Shown here piece after piece: positions 6,891-15,064 of a stretch of DNA of 35,902 nucleotides. The stretch spans positions 1 to 35,902 of the forward strand of contig JAFKFS010000033.1 of assembly GCA_017308115.1 (NCBI GenBank). The letters are read 5' to 3'. Source of the DNA: Bordetella sp. (GTDB taxonomy: Bacteria > Pseudomonadota > Alphaproteobacteria > Caulobacterales > Caulobacteraceae). How positions within the stretch are numbered: position 1 is the stretch's first letter; each line of letters opens with the position of its first letter. The position numbers and the translations under genes are program-made. The notes below the pieces were generated by a model. It saw only the letters and a program-made list of their open reading frames with translations, searched no databases and was not told where the DNA came from.

Positions 6891-7726
6891 ACAGACAGGC
6901 TGTCGGCCGCATCACCGGCGCCGCCCTGCTGGGCGGGATCGTCGGCAACCCGGTCGGCCATTCGCTCAGTCCGGTGATCCACAACGCTTGGCTGGAGGCG
7001 GGCGGGATCGACGGCCTCTACGCCGCCTTCGCGCCCCGGGACGCGGCGGGGTTCGAGGCCCTGGCGGCGGCGGGCCGGGCGGGGGTGATCGCCGGGGTCA
7101 ACGTCACGGCGCCGTTCAAGGAGCAGGCCTTCGCCCTGGCGGACGAAGCGGGCGCCGCGGCGCGGGCGACCGGCTCGGCCAACATCCTGGTGTTCGAGGA
7201 CGGCCGCATCCGGGCCGAAAGCGCCGACGGCGCGGGCGTGCTCTACGCCCTGGCCGAACAGGCGCCGCAACTGACGCTGAAAGGCGCCTCGGTCGTCATC
7301 CTGGGCGCGGGCGGCGCGGCGCGGGCGGGCGCGGGCGCCCTGGTCGAGGCGGGCGCGTCCTTGTCCATCCTGAACCGCACGCGAGAGCGCGCCGAGGCCC
7401 TGGCCGCCGATCTGGGAGCGGCCGTGTCGGTCGCCCCGGACGCCGGGGTGCTGGAAGGCGCCGACCTGGTCGTCAACGCCCTGAGCGCGACGCCGGATAT
7501 CGGGCTGGAGAGGCTCAAGCCGTCGGCCGTGGTCATGGACATGACCTACAGGCCGGTGGTCACGCCCCTGCTGGCGGCGGCGCGGGCGCGCGGCCTGACG
7601 ACGGTGGACGGGCTGGCCATGCTGATCGGCCAGGCGGCGCCCTCCTTCGAGGCCATCTTCCGTCGGCCGCCGCCGCCGCTGGACCTGCGCGCCCTGCTGT
7701 TGGCCCATCTGGGAGAGGCGGCGTGA
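6887..7726 (+). CDS. aroE: Shikimate dehydrogenase AroE
   Basis: The 279-residue enzyme reduces 3-dehydroshikimate with NADPH in aromatic amino-acid synthesis. It shows the substrate-binding [14 protein letters not shown] block (residues about 21-34), [10 protein letters not shown] with the catalytic Lys, a DGAGVLYAL segment with the catalytic Asp, and the NADP-binding [11 protein letters not shown] motif. I chose the ATG at 6887 ([17 protein letters not shown]), which overlaps the maf stop as ATGA; the open frame extends 45 bp upstream inside maf without family support. The stop overlaps the GTG of coaE. Alanine- and glycine-rich stretches are typical of this GC-rich genome. Confidence 0.95.
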   Translation: MNRQAVGRITGAALLGGIVGNPVGHSLSPVIHNAWLEAGGIDGLYAAFAPRDAAGFEALAAAGRAGVIAGVNVTAPFKEQAFALADEAGAAARATGSANILVFEDGRIRAESADGAGVLYALAEQAPQLTLKGASVVILGAGGAARAGAGALVEAGASLSILNRTRERAEALAADLGAAVSVAPDAGVLEGADLVVNALSATPDIGLERLKPSAVVMDMTYRPVVTPLLAAARARGLTTVDGLAMLIGQAAPSFEAIFRRPPPPLDLRALLLAHLGEAA

Positions 7727-8364
7727 TCGTCCTGGGGCTGACCGGCTCCATCGGCATGGGCAAGTCGACCACGGCGCGGATGTTCGCCGAGGAAGGCGCC
7801 GTGGTGTGGGACGCCGACGCCGCTGTTCATCGCGCCTACGCGCCCGGCGGGGCGGCGGTCGGGCCGCTGGAGCAGGCGTTTCCCGGCGTGGTCGTGGACG
7901 GCGCCGTCGACCGGACGCGCCTGGCCCAGGTTCTGGGCGAGGACCCGAAAGCCTTCCAGCGGCTGGAAGCGGTCGTCCACCCCCTGGTCGCGGCCGACCG
8001 GGCTGCGGCGCTCAAGACCGCGGCGGCGCAGGGCGCTCATCTGGCGATCGTCGATGTTCCCCTGCTGTTCGAGACGGGCGGCGACGCCTTCGTCGACGCC
8101 GTGGTCGTGGTCACGGCCGACCCCGAGGTTCAGGCCCAGCGCGTCCTGGCCCGGCCGGGCATGACGCGCGAACGGTTGGACGCCATCCTTGCGCGCCAGA
8201 CGCCGGACGCCGAAAAGCGCGCCCGCGCCGACTTCCTGATCGACACGGGCCGGGGCCTGGACGCCGCGCGCGATCAGGTGCGGGCGGTGGTGGGGATGGT
8301 TCTGTCGCCGTCGTGGACGCCGCCGCGCGGCGCCCTTTTCCAAACGTCCGAACCCCGGCATTAA
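7723..8364 (+). CDS. coaE: Dephospho-CoA kinase CoaE
   Basis: The 213-residue kinase phosphorylates dephospho-CoA to CoA, the last step of CoA synthesis. The P-loop [17 protein letters not shown] is at residues 5-21, followed by the [10 protein letters not shown] substrate motif, HPLV, and [10 protein letters not shown] in the CoA-binding region. The GTG start at 7723 overlaps the aroE TGA by 4 bp, and no other start fits before the P-loop. Only 5 bp separate its stop from the dnaQ ATG. The last 20 or so residues (after VVGMVLSP) are low-complexity and beyond the usual family end. Confidence 0.95.
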   Translation: MIVLGLTGSIGMGKSTTARMFAEEGAVVWDADAAVHRAYAPGGAAVGPLEQAFPGVVVDGAVDRTRLAQVLGEDPKAFQRLEAVVHPLVAADRAAALKTAAAQGAHLAIVDVPLLFETGGDAFVDAVVVVTADPEVQAQRVLARPGMTRERLDAILARQTPDAEKRARADFLIDTGRGLDAARDQVRAVVGMVLSPSWTPPRGALFQTSEPRH

Positions 8365-8369
8365 GGGCC

Positions 8370-9095
8370 ATGGCCCGCGAAATCGTCCTCGACACCGAAA
8401 CCACCGGCTTCGACCCCAAGACGGGCGACCGGCTGATCGAGGTGGGCTGCATCGAGATCGAGGACCTGCTGCCGACGGGGCGGACCTTCCACCGCCTGAT
8501 CAATCCCGAGCGGCTGATCCCGCCGGACGCCATCAAGGTGCACGGCATCACTGACGACAAGGTGAAGGACGCGCCCCGGTTTCATGAGGTCGTGGACGAC
8601 CTGATGGACTTCATCGGCGAGGCGCCCCTGATCGCCCACAACGCCAATTTCGACCGCAACTTCATCGATTTCGAGATCGGCCGCATCGGCCGCAAGCCCC
8701 CGCCGCAGGACCGCTGGATCGACACCCTGGCCCTGGCCCAGAAGCGGTTTCCGGGCATGGCCAACTCGCTGGACGCCCTGTGCAAGCGTTACAAGATCAG
8801 CCTGGTCGAGCGCACCCTGCACGGCGCCCTGATCGACGCCCGCCTGCTGGCCGAGGTCTATCTGGAGCTGCGCGGCGGCAAGGAGCGGGCGCTGGACCTG
8901 ACCTCCACGCGCGGCGGCGCGGCGGAGACGGCGGAACGCGCCGCCTACGGCGCCCGGCCGCGCCCCCTGTCCGCCCTGGTCACGGCCGAGGAAGAGGCCG
9001 CGCACCTGGCCTTCCTCAAGGCGACGCTCAAGGATTTCAGCCTGTGGGCGGGATACGGCGTGGCGGTCGAGGCGAAGGCGGAAGAAGCCGCCTGA
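8370..9095 (+). CDS. dnaQ: DNA polymerase III epsilon subunit (3'-5' proofreading exonuclease)
   Basis: The 241-residue exonuclease has the DEDDh set: Asp8 and Glu10 in VLDTETTGFD, Asp95 in HNANFDRNF, and His151 with Asp156 in HGALIDARLLAEVY. The spacing matches E. coli DnaQ (12, 14, 103, 162, 167). The C-terminal 70 residues would hold the link to the polymerase alpha subunit. The start is the ATG at 8370 (MAREIVLDTETTG); the open frame upstream is coaE out of frame. It closes the ppsR-maf-aroE-coaE-dnaQ run. The stop (9093-9095) abuts the stop of the convergent ABM gene with no bases between, inside a TGATCA palindrome. Confidence 0.97.
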   Translation: MAREIVLDTETTGFDPKTGDRLIEVGCIEIEDLLPTGRTFHRLINPERLIPPDAIKVHGITDDKVKDAPRFHEVVDDLMDFIGEAPLIAHNANFDRNFIDFEIGRIGRKPPPQDRWIDTLALAQKRFPGMANSLDALCKRYKISLVERTLHGALIDARLLAEVYLELRGGKERALDLTSTRGGAAETAERAAYGARPRPLSALVTAEEEAAHLAFLKATLKDFSLWAGYGVAVEAKAEEAA

Positions 9096-9395
9096 TCAGC
9101 GCGATTCCGCCAGAACGGGCTTCATCAGAATATAGGTTCCGGGCCTGGCCTGGTGCGTGTCGATTTGGGGAACCAGGCGGCGGAAGTGCTCACTGGCGCA
9201 ATGGGTGTCGAGCGCGGCCTGATCGGGCCATTCCTCGATGAAGACGAAGTGGCCCGGCTGTTTGTGATCCTCGAACAGATCATAGGCTCGGCACAGGGGT
9301 TCTCTTCGCGTCAGCCGCACCAGTTCGGCGTAGAGAGGCCGCACCGTTTCGATATGTTCAGGCTTGATGAAGTCCTCGGCGATGACCTTGAGCAT
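9096..9395 (-). CDS. ABM-domain protein (antibiotic biosynthesis monooxygenase/YgiN-like quinol monooxygenase)
   Basis: The 99-residue protein has the ferredoxin-like dimeric ABM fold pattern: an N-terminal strand MLKVIAEDFIKPEH, a helix with R-x-E-P-L-C-R-A-Y-D-L-F, the strand HFVFIEEWPDQAALDTHCAS, then H-F-R-R-L-V-P. The F-V-F-x-E-x-W segment followed by L-D-x-H-x-x-S-x-H-F is the family signature. Relatives include quinol monooxygenase YgiN and haem-degrading enzymes; the substrate cannot be assigned here. It lies on the minus strand downstream of secB, but the secB terminator (9411-9440) stands between them, so it is probably a separate transcript. Confidence 0.85.
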   Translation of the reverse strand: MLKVIAEDFIKPEHIETVRPLYAELVRLTRREPLCRAYDLFEDHKQPGHFVFIEEWPDQAALDTHCASEHFRRLVPQIDTHQARPGTYILMKPVLAESR

Positions 9396-9410
9396 GGGTC
9401 CTCCTGCGCA

Positions 9411-9440
9411 AGAAAAAGGGGCGTCTGACCAGACGCCCCT
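9411..9440 (-). terminator. Intrinsic terminator of secB
   Basis: A 10-bp GC-rich stem (AGGGGCGTCT/AGACGCCCCT) with a 4-base loop is followed on the minus strand by five U residues. It lies past the secB stop and the nested-hairpin repeat at 9455-9496. Confidence 0.85.
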
Positions 9441-9454
9441 CTCTCACATAGATA

Positions 9455-9496
9455 GTCGCTCAAGCAGCAAGGCGCCGCGCGCCTCGCATTAGCGAC
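9455..9496 (-). repeat. CTCAAGCAGC nested-hairpin repeat, copy 2
   Basis: Outer arms are GTCGCT (9455-9460) and AGCGAC (9491-9496). CAAGCA at 9461-9466 is followed by inner 9-base arms with 8 of 9 pairs around a CGC loop (9467-9487). It lies just downstream of secB, between its stop codon and its terminator. Confidence 0.8.
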
Positions 9497-9503
9497 CCAG
9501 GCG

Positions 9504-10031
9504 TCAGGCCTGGCCGGTTTCCGCCGGCGCGCCCGCGATCTGCTGCTGGCGGGCGATGTAGATGGCGGCGAAGTCGATCGGGTCGACCATGAAGGGCGGG
9601 TAGAAGCCGCCGTCCGCGGTCGCCTGGGCGATGATCTGGCGCGCGAAGGGGAAGAGGTAGCGCGGGCATTCGATCAGCAGCAGGGGCTCCACGTCCTGCG
9701 GCTGGACGCCCTGCAGGGCGAACAGGCCGCCGTAGATCAGTTCCACGTGAAACACGGGGGTCTGGTCGTCGGCGGTCGCCTTGATCGACAGCTTGAGGTC
9801 GACCTCGAACAGGCCGTCGGGGCGACCGGCAGCGTTCATCTCGACGCCCATGTCGATGGCGGGCTTGCCGTCGATGCGCAGGCTGTCCGGCGCCTTGGGG
9901 TTCTCGAACGACAGGTCGCGGACGTACTGGGCCAGGATGCGGAAGCCCGGGCCTTGCGGTTGGCCGCCCTGCGGCTGGGCTTGGTCGGGCGTCTGGCCGT
10001 TGGCGTCGGCGGGCGGCGTGGCGTCGGTCAT
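9504..10031 (-). CDS. secB: Protein-export chaperone SecB
   Basis: The 175-residue tetrameric chaperone keeps preproteins unfolded and hands them to SecA. It has the SecB core [17 protein letters not shown], a run with [12 protein letters not shown], and [14 protein letters not shown] then [19 protein letters not shown] chose the ATG at 10031-10029 ([12 protein letters not shown]), since the longer frame adds an arginine/proline-rich shadow. The first 27 residues are Gln/Pro-rich and probably disordered. The codons for VFHVEL contain a parS-like sequence (9739-9754). C. crescentus also has secB a few genes from Cori. Confidence 0.96.
   Translation of the reverse strand: MTDATPPADANGQTPDQAQPQGGQPQGPGFRILAQYVRDLSFENPKAPDSLRIDGKPAIDMGVEMNAAGRPDGLFEVDLKLSIKATADDQTPVFHVELIYGGLFALQGVQPQDVEPLLLIECPRYLFPFARQIIAQATADGGFYPPFMVDPIDFAAIYIARQQQIAGAPAETGQA
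9739..9754. other. parS-like site inside secB
   Basis: AGTTCCACGTGAAACA matches the parS palindrome at 14 of 16 positions, and at 15 of 16 if the fifth base is free, as in the B. subtilis consensus TGTTNCACGTGAAACA. It is set by the codons of the conserved SecB segment VFHVEL, so chance through coding constraint is possible. It lies about 4.5 kb on the other side of the origin gap from the perfect site. Confidence 0.5.
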
Positions 10032-10274
10032 GGGTCTGGAAACCGTCTTGCAGAATGGAGGCGTCCCGCGCCTTCCGGGCGGGCGTGAGGGGCGGCGGTA
10101 GCATGGCGGGACCCTGTGTCGCAATGTCGAGACCGGCGTTCGCCTCCTCCTTCGCCTTGCGCCCGCCCGGATCGACCCCTAATCACATTGTACGACCTGC
10201 CTTTTCGCCTGAGCGGAGAACCCGCGGCGCCTTCCTTCGGGTAGGATGAGGCCTGACTAGCCGAGGAACCCACC
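10032..10274. other. Divergent secB/Tim44-like intergenic region
   Basis: The 243 bp hold the promoters of secB (minus) and the Tim44-like gene (plus). The short frames here are not gene-like. I see no clear promoter hexamers and no strong palindrome. Confidence 0.5.
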
Positions 10275-10898
10275 GTGCCGGTGACCTTTCAGATCGTGAT
10301 CTTCGCCGTCATCGCGGCGGTGCTGCTGTTTCAGCTCTATAATGTGCTGGGCAAGAAGGTCGGCCGCCAGCCCGAGGACAGCCCCAAGCCGGCGCCGGTT
10401 CCGGCCGCGCCCGGCGGAGCGGCCGAGGCGCCGCGCGGACCCGTGGCCGACCCGGCCCTGACGGCGGCGATCGCCGGGTTGAAGGCGCGCGAGCCGAATT
10501 TCGATCCGCACCGTTTCCTGGAAGGCGCCCGGCAGGCCTATGAGACCATCGTCCGCGCCTACGCCAAGGGCGACCGGGAGGCCCTGCGCCCCCTGTTGAC
10601 CGACAAGGTCATGGGCTCGTTCGAGGCCGGCATCGCGGCGCGCGAGGCGCGGGGCGATGTCGAGAGCGCCGAATTGGTCCACCCTCCGCGCGCCGATCTG
10701 GAGCTGGCCACGACCGAGGGCGACCGGGCCCTGGCCAAGGTGCGCTTCCTGGCCGAGGTGCGCGGCTCCCTGACGCCCTCCGGCGGCGAGCCGGTGACGG
10801 AAGAGCGTCGCACGGCCGAGATCTGGACCTTCGAGCGGCGGCTGGGCGCCTCGGACCCCAATTGGGCCCTGGCCCGCGTCGAGCCGGCGACCGCCTGA
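10275..10898 (+). CDS. Tim44/TimA-like membrane-anchored protein
   Basis: The 207-residue protein has one N-terminal transmembrane helix (about residues 4-22), a Pro/Ala-rich linker (about 35-60), and a C-terminal Tim44-like domain from about residue 70 (FDPHRFLEGARQAYETIVRAYAKGD, then LRPLLTDKVMGSFEAGIAAR). Tim44 is the mitochondrial import-motor component; the alphaproteobacterial relatives (TimA in C. crescentus) are inner-membrane proteins of unclear role. The likely start is the GTG at 10275. The stop overlaps the mltA ATG (TGATG), so the two are probably coupled. Pairing of a Tim44-like gene with mltA next to secB is the layout I know from Caulobacter-type genomes. Confidence 0.88.
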   Translation: MPVTFQIVIFAVIAAVLLFQLYNVLGKKVGRQPEDSPKPAPVPAAPGGAAEAPRGPVADPALTAAIAGLKAREPNFDPHRFLEGARQAYETIVRAYAKGDREALRPLLTDKVMGSFEAGIAAREARGDVESAELVHPPRADLELATTEGDRALAKVRFLAEVRGSLTPSGGEPVTEERRTAEIWTFERRLGASDPNWALARVEPATA

Positions 10899-12043
10899 TG
10901 GCCGCCCCGTCCGCGCCCCTCGACCCGACGGGCGCGACCCGTCCCCGCAACGCTCCGCTGGGACGGCTGGGCGGCGCGTCCGCCGTCATGGGCCTGACCT
11001 TGCTGGCGGCGGCCTGCGCCTCGACGCCGCGTTCGACGCCCGATCCCGGTCCCCTGCCGCCTCCCGTCGCGCCCTTCCCGCCCCCGGCGCCGTCCCTCCC
11101 GGCCGGGGATCTCGCCCTGGCCGCCCTGCCCGGCTGGGCCGAGGAGGATCACCTGGCGGCCCTGCGCGCCTACGCCGCCGGGTGCGGCCCGTCGCGCCTC
11201 GCGCCGGAGACCTGCCGCGACGCCCGCGCCCTGGCCGCCCGGGCCGGCCCCAGCGACGCCCGCGCCTTCCTCGAAAGCCGTTTCACGGCCGCAGAGGTCC
11301 GCACCGATGACGGCGGGCGCGGCCTTCTGACCGCCTATTTCGCGCCCGAGTATCCCGCGCGCCGGGTTCCGGACGCGGAGTTCGACGCGCCGGTGCTCAG
11401 CCGCCCCGCCAACCTCGCCCGCGTCGGGGACCGCGCCGCCATCGAGGCGGGCTCGGCCCAGTCCTCGGCCCTGGCCTGGATGCGGGCCGAGGACCTTTTC
11501 TTCCTGCAGATTCAGGGCTCCGGGACCCTGACCTTCCCGGACGGAAGCCGCCAGCGCGCCGCCTACGCCGCCGATAACGGCGAGAAATTCGTCGGCATCG
11601 CCCGGCCGATGGCCGACCAGGGCCTCTTGCCGCGCGACGGAACCTCGGGCGAGGCCATCCGCGCCTGGCTGGCGGCGCATCGCGGGCCGCTGGCGCGCCG
11701 GGTGATGGCGTTGAACCCCCGCTACATCTTCTTCACCCTCAGCCGCGACGACGGCGACGAGGCGACGGGGGCGGCGGGCGTGCCCCTGCCCGCGCGGCGT
11801 TCGGTGGCGGTCGATCCCTCGCGCTGGACCTATGGCGAGGCGGCCTGGATCGAGGCGGATGGCGGAAACCTGCGCGGCGCGCGGGCCAGCTATCGTGGTC
11901 TGGTCATGGCCCTGGACACCGGCTCGGCCATTCGCGGCCCGGTGCGCGCCGACCTCTACATCGGCCGGGGCGACGCGGCGGGGCATGAGGCCGGGGCCGT
12001 GCGCCACCCCTTGCGGATGTGGCGCCTGATCCCGCGCGGCTGA
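10898..12043 (+). CDS. mltA: Membrane-bound lytic murein transglycosylase A (MltA), probable lipoprotein
   Basis: The 381-residue enzyme cleaves the MurNAc-GlcNAc bond of peptidoglycan with formation of 1,6-anhydroMurNAc. The core contains LLTAYFAPEYPARR, FFLQIQGSGTLTFPDG, NPRYIFF and the C-terminal 3D-like domain ALDTGSAIRGPVRADLYIG followed by G-H-E-A-G, whose Asp before LYIG is the likely catalytic acid. The N terminus has an Arg-containing region then GLTLLAAACAS, a lipobox-like sequence with Ala at -3 (unusual; Leu is typical), followed by a Pro-rich linker. The ATG at 10898 gives a long n-region. An ATG at 10988 would leave almost none. Its outer-membrane location is inferred. Confidence 0.93.
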   Translation: MAAPSAPLDPTGATRPRNAPLGRLGGASAVMGLTLLAAACASTPRSTPDPGPLPPPVAPFPPPAPSLPAGDLALAALPGWAEEDHLAALRAYAAGCGPSRLAPETCRDARALAARAGPSDARAFLESRFTAAEVRTDDGGRGLLTAYFAPEYPARRVPDAEFDAPVLSRPANLARVGDRAAIEAGSAQSSALAWMRAEDLFFLQIQGSGTLTFPDGSRQRAAYAADNGEKFVGIARPMADQGLLPRDGTSGEAIRAWLAAHRGPLARRVMALNPRYIFFTLSRDDGDEATGAAGVPLPARRSVAVDPSRWTYGEAAWIEADGGNLRGARASYRGLVMALDTGSAIRGPVRADLYIGRGDAAGHEAGAVRHPLRMWRLIPRG

Positions 12044-12073
12044 GGATCGGCCCTCAGGGGCGCGCGCCCGGTC

Positions 12074-13591
12074 CTACCGCTTCTTCAGACTGCCCAGGAC
12101 GCCGCGCAGCAGTTCGCGGGTGATGGTCGAGCCGGCGGTGCGCAGGACGGACTTGGTCAGGGCCTCCATCGGCGTCTGGCGGCTGGACGAGGCGCGGGGG
12201 CGCGGCGCGGCGCGTTCGCGAGCGGGCGCGGGGGCCGAACGCGCGGCCTTCTGCGCCGCCTTGGCCTCGGCGGCGGCGGCGGCCGTCTCGGCCTCGAGAC
12301 GGTCGGCCTGGGCGCGGCGCGCCTTCAGCACCTCCTCGGCGGACTCCCGGTTGACCGCCGTGTCATAGACGCCGCGCACGGGGCTGGCCGCCATGACGGC
12401 GGCGCGTTCGGCCTCGGTCGCCGGGCCCAGGCGGGAGTCCGGCGGACGGATCTTGGTCTGGGCCACCACGGTCGGCGCGCCCTTCTCGTCCAGGGTCGAG
12501 ACCAGGGCCTCGCCCACGCCCAGGGCCTGGATGGCCTCGGCCGTGTCGAAACCGGGATTGGTGCGGAAGCTCTGGGCGGCGGCGCGCAGCCCCTTCTGTT
12601 CCGCCGGCGTATAGGCGCGCAGGGCGTGCTGCACCCGATTGCCCAGCTGGGCCAGGACGCTGTCGGGGATGTCGGCCGGGTTCTGGGTGACGAAATAGAC
12701 GCCGACGCCCTTGGAGCGGATCAGGCGCACCACCTGCTCGACCTTTTCCAGCAGGCCTTTGGGCGCGTCGTTGAACAGCAGATGGGCCTCGTCGAAGAAG
12801 AAGACCAGGCGCGGCTTTTCCGGATCGCCGATCTCGGGCAGCTGCTCGAACAGCTCGGACAGCAGCCACAGCAGGAAGGCGGCGTAGAGACGCGGGCTGT
12901 TCATCAGCCGCGTGGCGTCCAGCACATTGACCTGGCCCCGCCCGTCCAGGGCGGTGCGCATCATGTCCTCGAGCCGCAGGGCCGGTTCGCCGAAGAAGGC
13001 CTTGCCCCCCTGCTGCTCCAGCTGAAGCAGGGCGCGCTGGATGGCGGCGATGGAGGTGGGCGAGACGTTGCCGACCTCGCGGCCGATGGTCTGGGCGTTC
13101 TCGCCCACATAGGCCAGCAGGGCGCGCAGGTCCTCCAGGTCCAGCAGCAGCAGGCCTTCCTTGTCGGCGACGTGGAAGGCGACGGTCAGCACCCCCTCCT
13201 GGACGTCGTTCAGCTCCAGCATCCGGGCCAGCAGCACGGGGCCGACGTCGGACACGGTGGCGCGGATCGGATGGCCCTTCTGGCCGTACAGGTCCCAGAA
13301 GACGACGGGCGCCGGCTTGCCGTTCAGCGTCAGGCCCATCTTGCCCGCGCGCTCGGCGAACTTCTCGATGTTCCCCGGCTGGCTGACGCCGGACAGATCG
13401 CCCTTCACATCGGCGCAGAAGACCGGGACGCCCGCCTCGGAAAAGCCCTGGGCCATGATCTGGAGGGTCACGGTCTTGCCCGTGCCGGTGGCGCCGGCGA
13501 CGACGCCGTGACGATTGGCCCGGTTCAGCAGAAGCCGCTCGGGCGCGCCCTCGAAGGACTGTCCGAGAAACAGGGCGGGGGCGTCGGTCAT
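12074..13591 (-). CDS. HerA-like ATPase of the DUF853 (YjgR) family
   Basis: The 505-residue FtsK/HerA-superfamily ATPase has Walker A GATGTGKT (residues 33-40), an F-C-A-D-V-K-G-D-L motif just after it, Walker [14 protein letters not shown] (middle of the protein), and the arginine-containing [32 protein letters not shown] segment typical of DUF853. The C-terminal 80 residues are Ala/Glu/Arg-rich and probably coiled or disordered, then a conserved end [19 protein letters not shown]. The cellular role of this family is not established; DNA translocation has been suggested from the fold. It is convergent with mltA and divergent from the PerM-type gene. Confidence 0.93.
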   Translation of the reverse strand: MTDAPALFLGQSFEGAPERLLLNRANRHGVVAGATGTGKTVTLQIMAQGFSEAGVPVFCADVKGDLSGVSQPGNIEKFAERAGKMGLTLNGKPAPVVFWDLYGQKGHPIRATVSDVGPVLLARMLELNDVQEGVLTVAFHVADKEGLLLLDLEDLRALLAYVGENAQTIGREVGNVSPTSIAAIQRALLQLEQQGGKAFFGEPALRLEDMMRTALDGRGQVNVLDATRLMNSPRLYAAFLLWLLSELFEQLPEIGDPEKPRLVFFFDEAHLLFNDAPKGLLEKVEQVVRLIRSKGVGVYFVTQNPADIPDSVLAQLGNRVQHALRAYTPAEQKGLRAAAQSFRTNPGFDTAEAIQALGVGEALVSTLDEKGAPTVVAQTKIRPPDSRLGPATEAERAAVMAASPVRGVYDTAVNRESAEEVLKARRAQADRLEAETAAAAAEAKAAQKAARSAPAPARERAAPRPRASSSRQTPMEALTKSVLRTAGSTITRELLRGVLGSLKKR

Positions 13592-13707
13592 GAAGAGGGT
13601 CTCCTGCGTACCTTCACATGCTTAATCGACCACGCCGCCGCCGCAAGGCGGAACCTCGGCGGTTTACAGCGATTGACGCCGTTCGCGGCCACGAGGACAG
13701 TCCCGTC

Positions 13708-14880
13708 ATGAAGCTTCCGATCACCGTCAGTCACGCCTCCCCGGCCGCCAATGCCGTGGTTCTCATCGCCGTCGTCGCCGGGGGGGCCGCCCTCTACTGG
13801 CTCAGGGACATCCTGACGCCCCTGGCCATGGCCCTGTTCCTGATGATCATGGTCGACGGGGTGAAACGCGCCATCGAGCGGCGCACGCCGGTCCCGTCGC
13901 GTTTCGCCGGGGCGGCGGCCCTGATCGTGGTGGTGCTGGGCTTCCTGCTGTCCATCTGGATCATCGTCGACGGGGCGGCCGGCTTCTTCACCGACGCCTC
14001 GGGCGTGGCCGGCAGCATCGGACCGCGCATCGACCAGATCAGCCGGGACGTTTCGACCCTGGCGGGCGTCAACGATCCCCCGACCCTGCACGACATGGTC
14101 GCCGGCATCGATCTGCGCGGCTGGCTGACCGCCGCGGCCTTCCAAGTCCAGGGCGCCGCCACCGGGGCCTTCTTCGTCATGATCTACCTGGGCTTCCTGC
14201 TGGCCTCGCAGGCGGGCTTCCGCAAGAAGATCGTCGGCATGTTCCCCGAGCGGGGGCCGCGCCAGGAAGCGCTCGAAGTGTTCGAGCGCGTGCGCGGCGG
14301 CGTCGAAGGCTATCTGTGGGTCCAGGCCGTCACCGGGGCGATGATCTGCGTCGTGGCCTGGGGGCTGATGCGGGCGGTTGGGCTTCAGAACGCCGAGTTC
14401 TGGACCTTCGTCATCTTCATCGTCGGCTTCATCCCGGTGCTGGGCGGGGCCGTGGCCGGCTGCGCCCCGCCGCTGTTCGCCCTGGTCCAGTTCGAGAGCT
14501 ACTGGCCCGCCCTGATCCTGTTCGTGGGCCTGCAGGTCCTGCTCTTCCTGGTCGGCAATCTCGTCCAGCCGCGGATGCAGGGCGACAATCAGAACATCGA
14601 CCCCATCGTCGTGCTTCTGGCCCTGGCCTTCTGGGGCAAGCTGTGGGGTGTGGCGGGCATGTTCCTGTCGACGCCGCTGGCGGTCATGGCCATGGCCATC
14701 CTGGCCGAGTTCAAGGGCTCGCGCTGGATCGCGGTCCTGCTGTCGGGCGACGGCGAACCCTATGCCGTCAAGCGGGGGAGAAGCGGTTCGGACGAAAACG
14801 CCGCCCCGAAGCGTTCCGTCTGGGGACGATCTTTCTGGCTTGGCCTTTTCCGGGGCCGCGACGTCCCGCCGCATCCATAG
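13708..14880 (+). CDS. AI-2E/PerM-family membrane permease
   Basis: The 390-residue protein has about seven to eight membrane segments: two near the N terminus (residues 10-50), one at about 68-90, a large loop, then a cluster after about residue 150 (FFVMIYLGFLLAS, WVQAVTGAMICVVAWGLM, FWTFVIFIVGFIPVLGGAV, WPALILFVGLQVLLFLVGN) ending with QNIDPIVVLLALAFWGKLWGVAGMFLSTPL. The FIPVLGG and VAG-x-FLS-x-P motifs mark the family, which contains exporters of varied substrates (AI-2, ions); the substrate here is unknown. I chose the ATG at 13708 (MKLPITVSHASP); the longer frame adds an arginine-rich leader without support. A promoter for the candidate RNA lies directly after its stop. Confidence 0.9.
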   Translation: MKLPITVSHASPAANAVVLIAVVAGGAALYWLRDILTPLAMALFLMIMVDGVKRAIERRTPVPSRFAGAAALIVVVLGFLLSIWIIVDGAAGFFTDASGVAGSIGPRIDQISRDVSTLAGVNDPPTLHDMVAGIDLRGWLTAAAFQVQGAATGAFFVMIYLGFLLASQAGFRKKIVGMFPERGPRQEALEVFERVRGGVEGYLWVQAVTGAMICVVAWGLMRAVGLQNAEFWTFVIFIVGFIPVLGGAVAGCAPPLFALVQFESYWPALILFVGLQVLLFLVGNLVQPRMQGDNQNIDPIVVLLALAFWGKLWGVAGMFLSTPLAVMAMAILAEFKGSRWIAVLLSGDGEPYAVKRGRSGSDENAAPKRSVWGRSFWLGLFRGRDVPPHP

Positions 14881-14906
14881 AACTCGAAAATTTTCTCTTC
14901 TTGTCC

Positions 14907-14934
14907 TTGAACCGCCGCAATCGACGCCTAAATC
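14907..14934 (+). promoter_or_regulatory. Candidate housekeeping promoter of the small RNA
   Basis: TTGAACC (14907-14913) and CCTAAATC (14927-14934) are 13 bases apart. The -10 matches the Caulobacter sigma-73 consensus GCTANAWC at all but the first position, and the -35 matches TTGACGS at five of seven. A start near 14941 would place the RNA 5' end right at the first hairpin. Confidence 0.6.
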
Positions 14935-14940
14935 ATCCTC

Positions 14941-15064
14941 ACACGACGCGGTCCTCCCCTCCCCCTCCCGGACCGCGACGTCCCAGGCCGGCGCTTCCCC
15001 TCCCCCTCCTGAGCGCCGGACCGAGCAGGCCGTCGGACTCCGTTCGACGGCCTTGTTCGTTTCT
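14941..15064 (+). ncRNA. Candidate small RNA with two identical C-rich hairpin loops and its own terminator
   Basis: Three hairpins stand in a row. Hairpin 1 is an 8-bp stem CGCGGTCC/GGACCGCG (14947-14977), extendable past an A-A mismatch by three pairs, with a 15-base loop. Hairpin 2 is CCGGCGCT/AGCGCCGG (14988-15019) with a 16-base loop. Both loops begin with the same 14 bases, TCCCCTCCCCCTCC, while the stems differ and remain paired. Hairpin 3 is a 9-11 bp stem AGGCCGTCG/CGACGGCCT (15027-15053) followed by TTGTTCGTTTCT, an intrinsic terminator. A promoter-like sequence lies upstream. Each loop holds CCCCTCC twice, able to pair with GGAGGGG ribosome binding sites. Alphaproteobacterial sRNAs with anti-Shine-Dalgarno loops are known as a class; I do not recognise this one. 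A terminated leader of gdhZ is the main alternative. Confidence 0.78.
15027..15064 (+). terminator. Intrinsic terminator of the candidate small RNA
   Basis: The stem AGGCCGTCG/CGACGGCCT can be extended by G-U and A-U pairs to a 5-base CTCCG loop, and is followed by a U-rich tail (TTGTTCGTTTCT). The U-rich tail is only on the plus-strand side. A GACTC (CcrM) site lies in the upper stem and loop. Confidence 0.75.
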
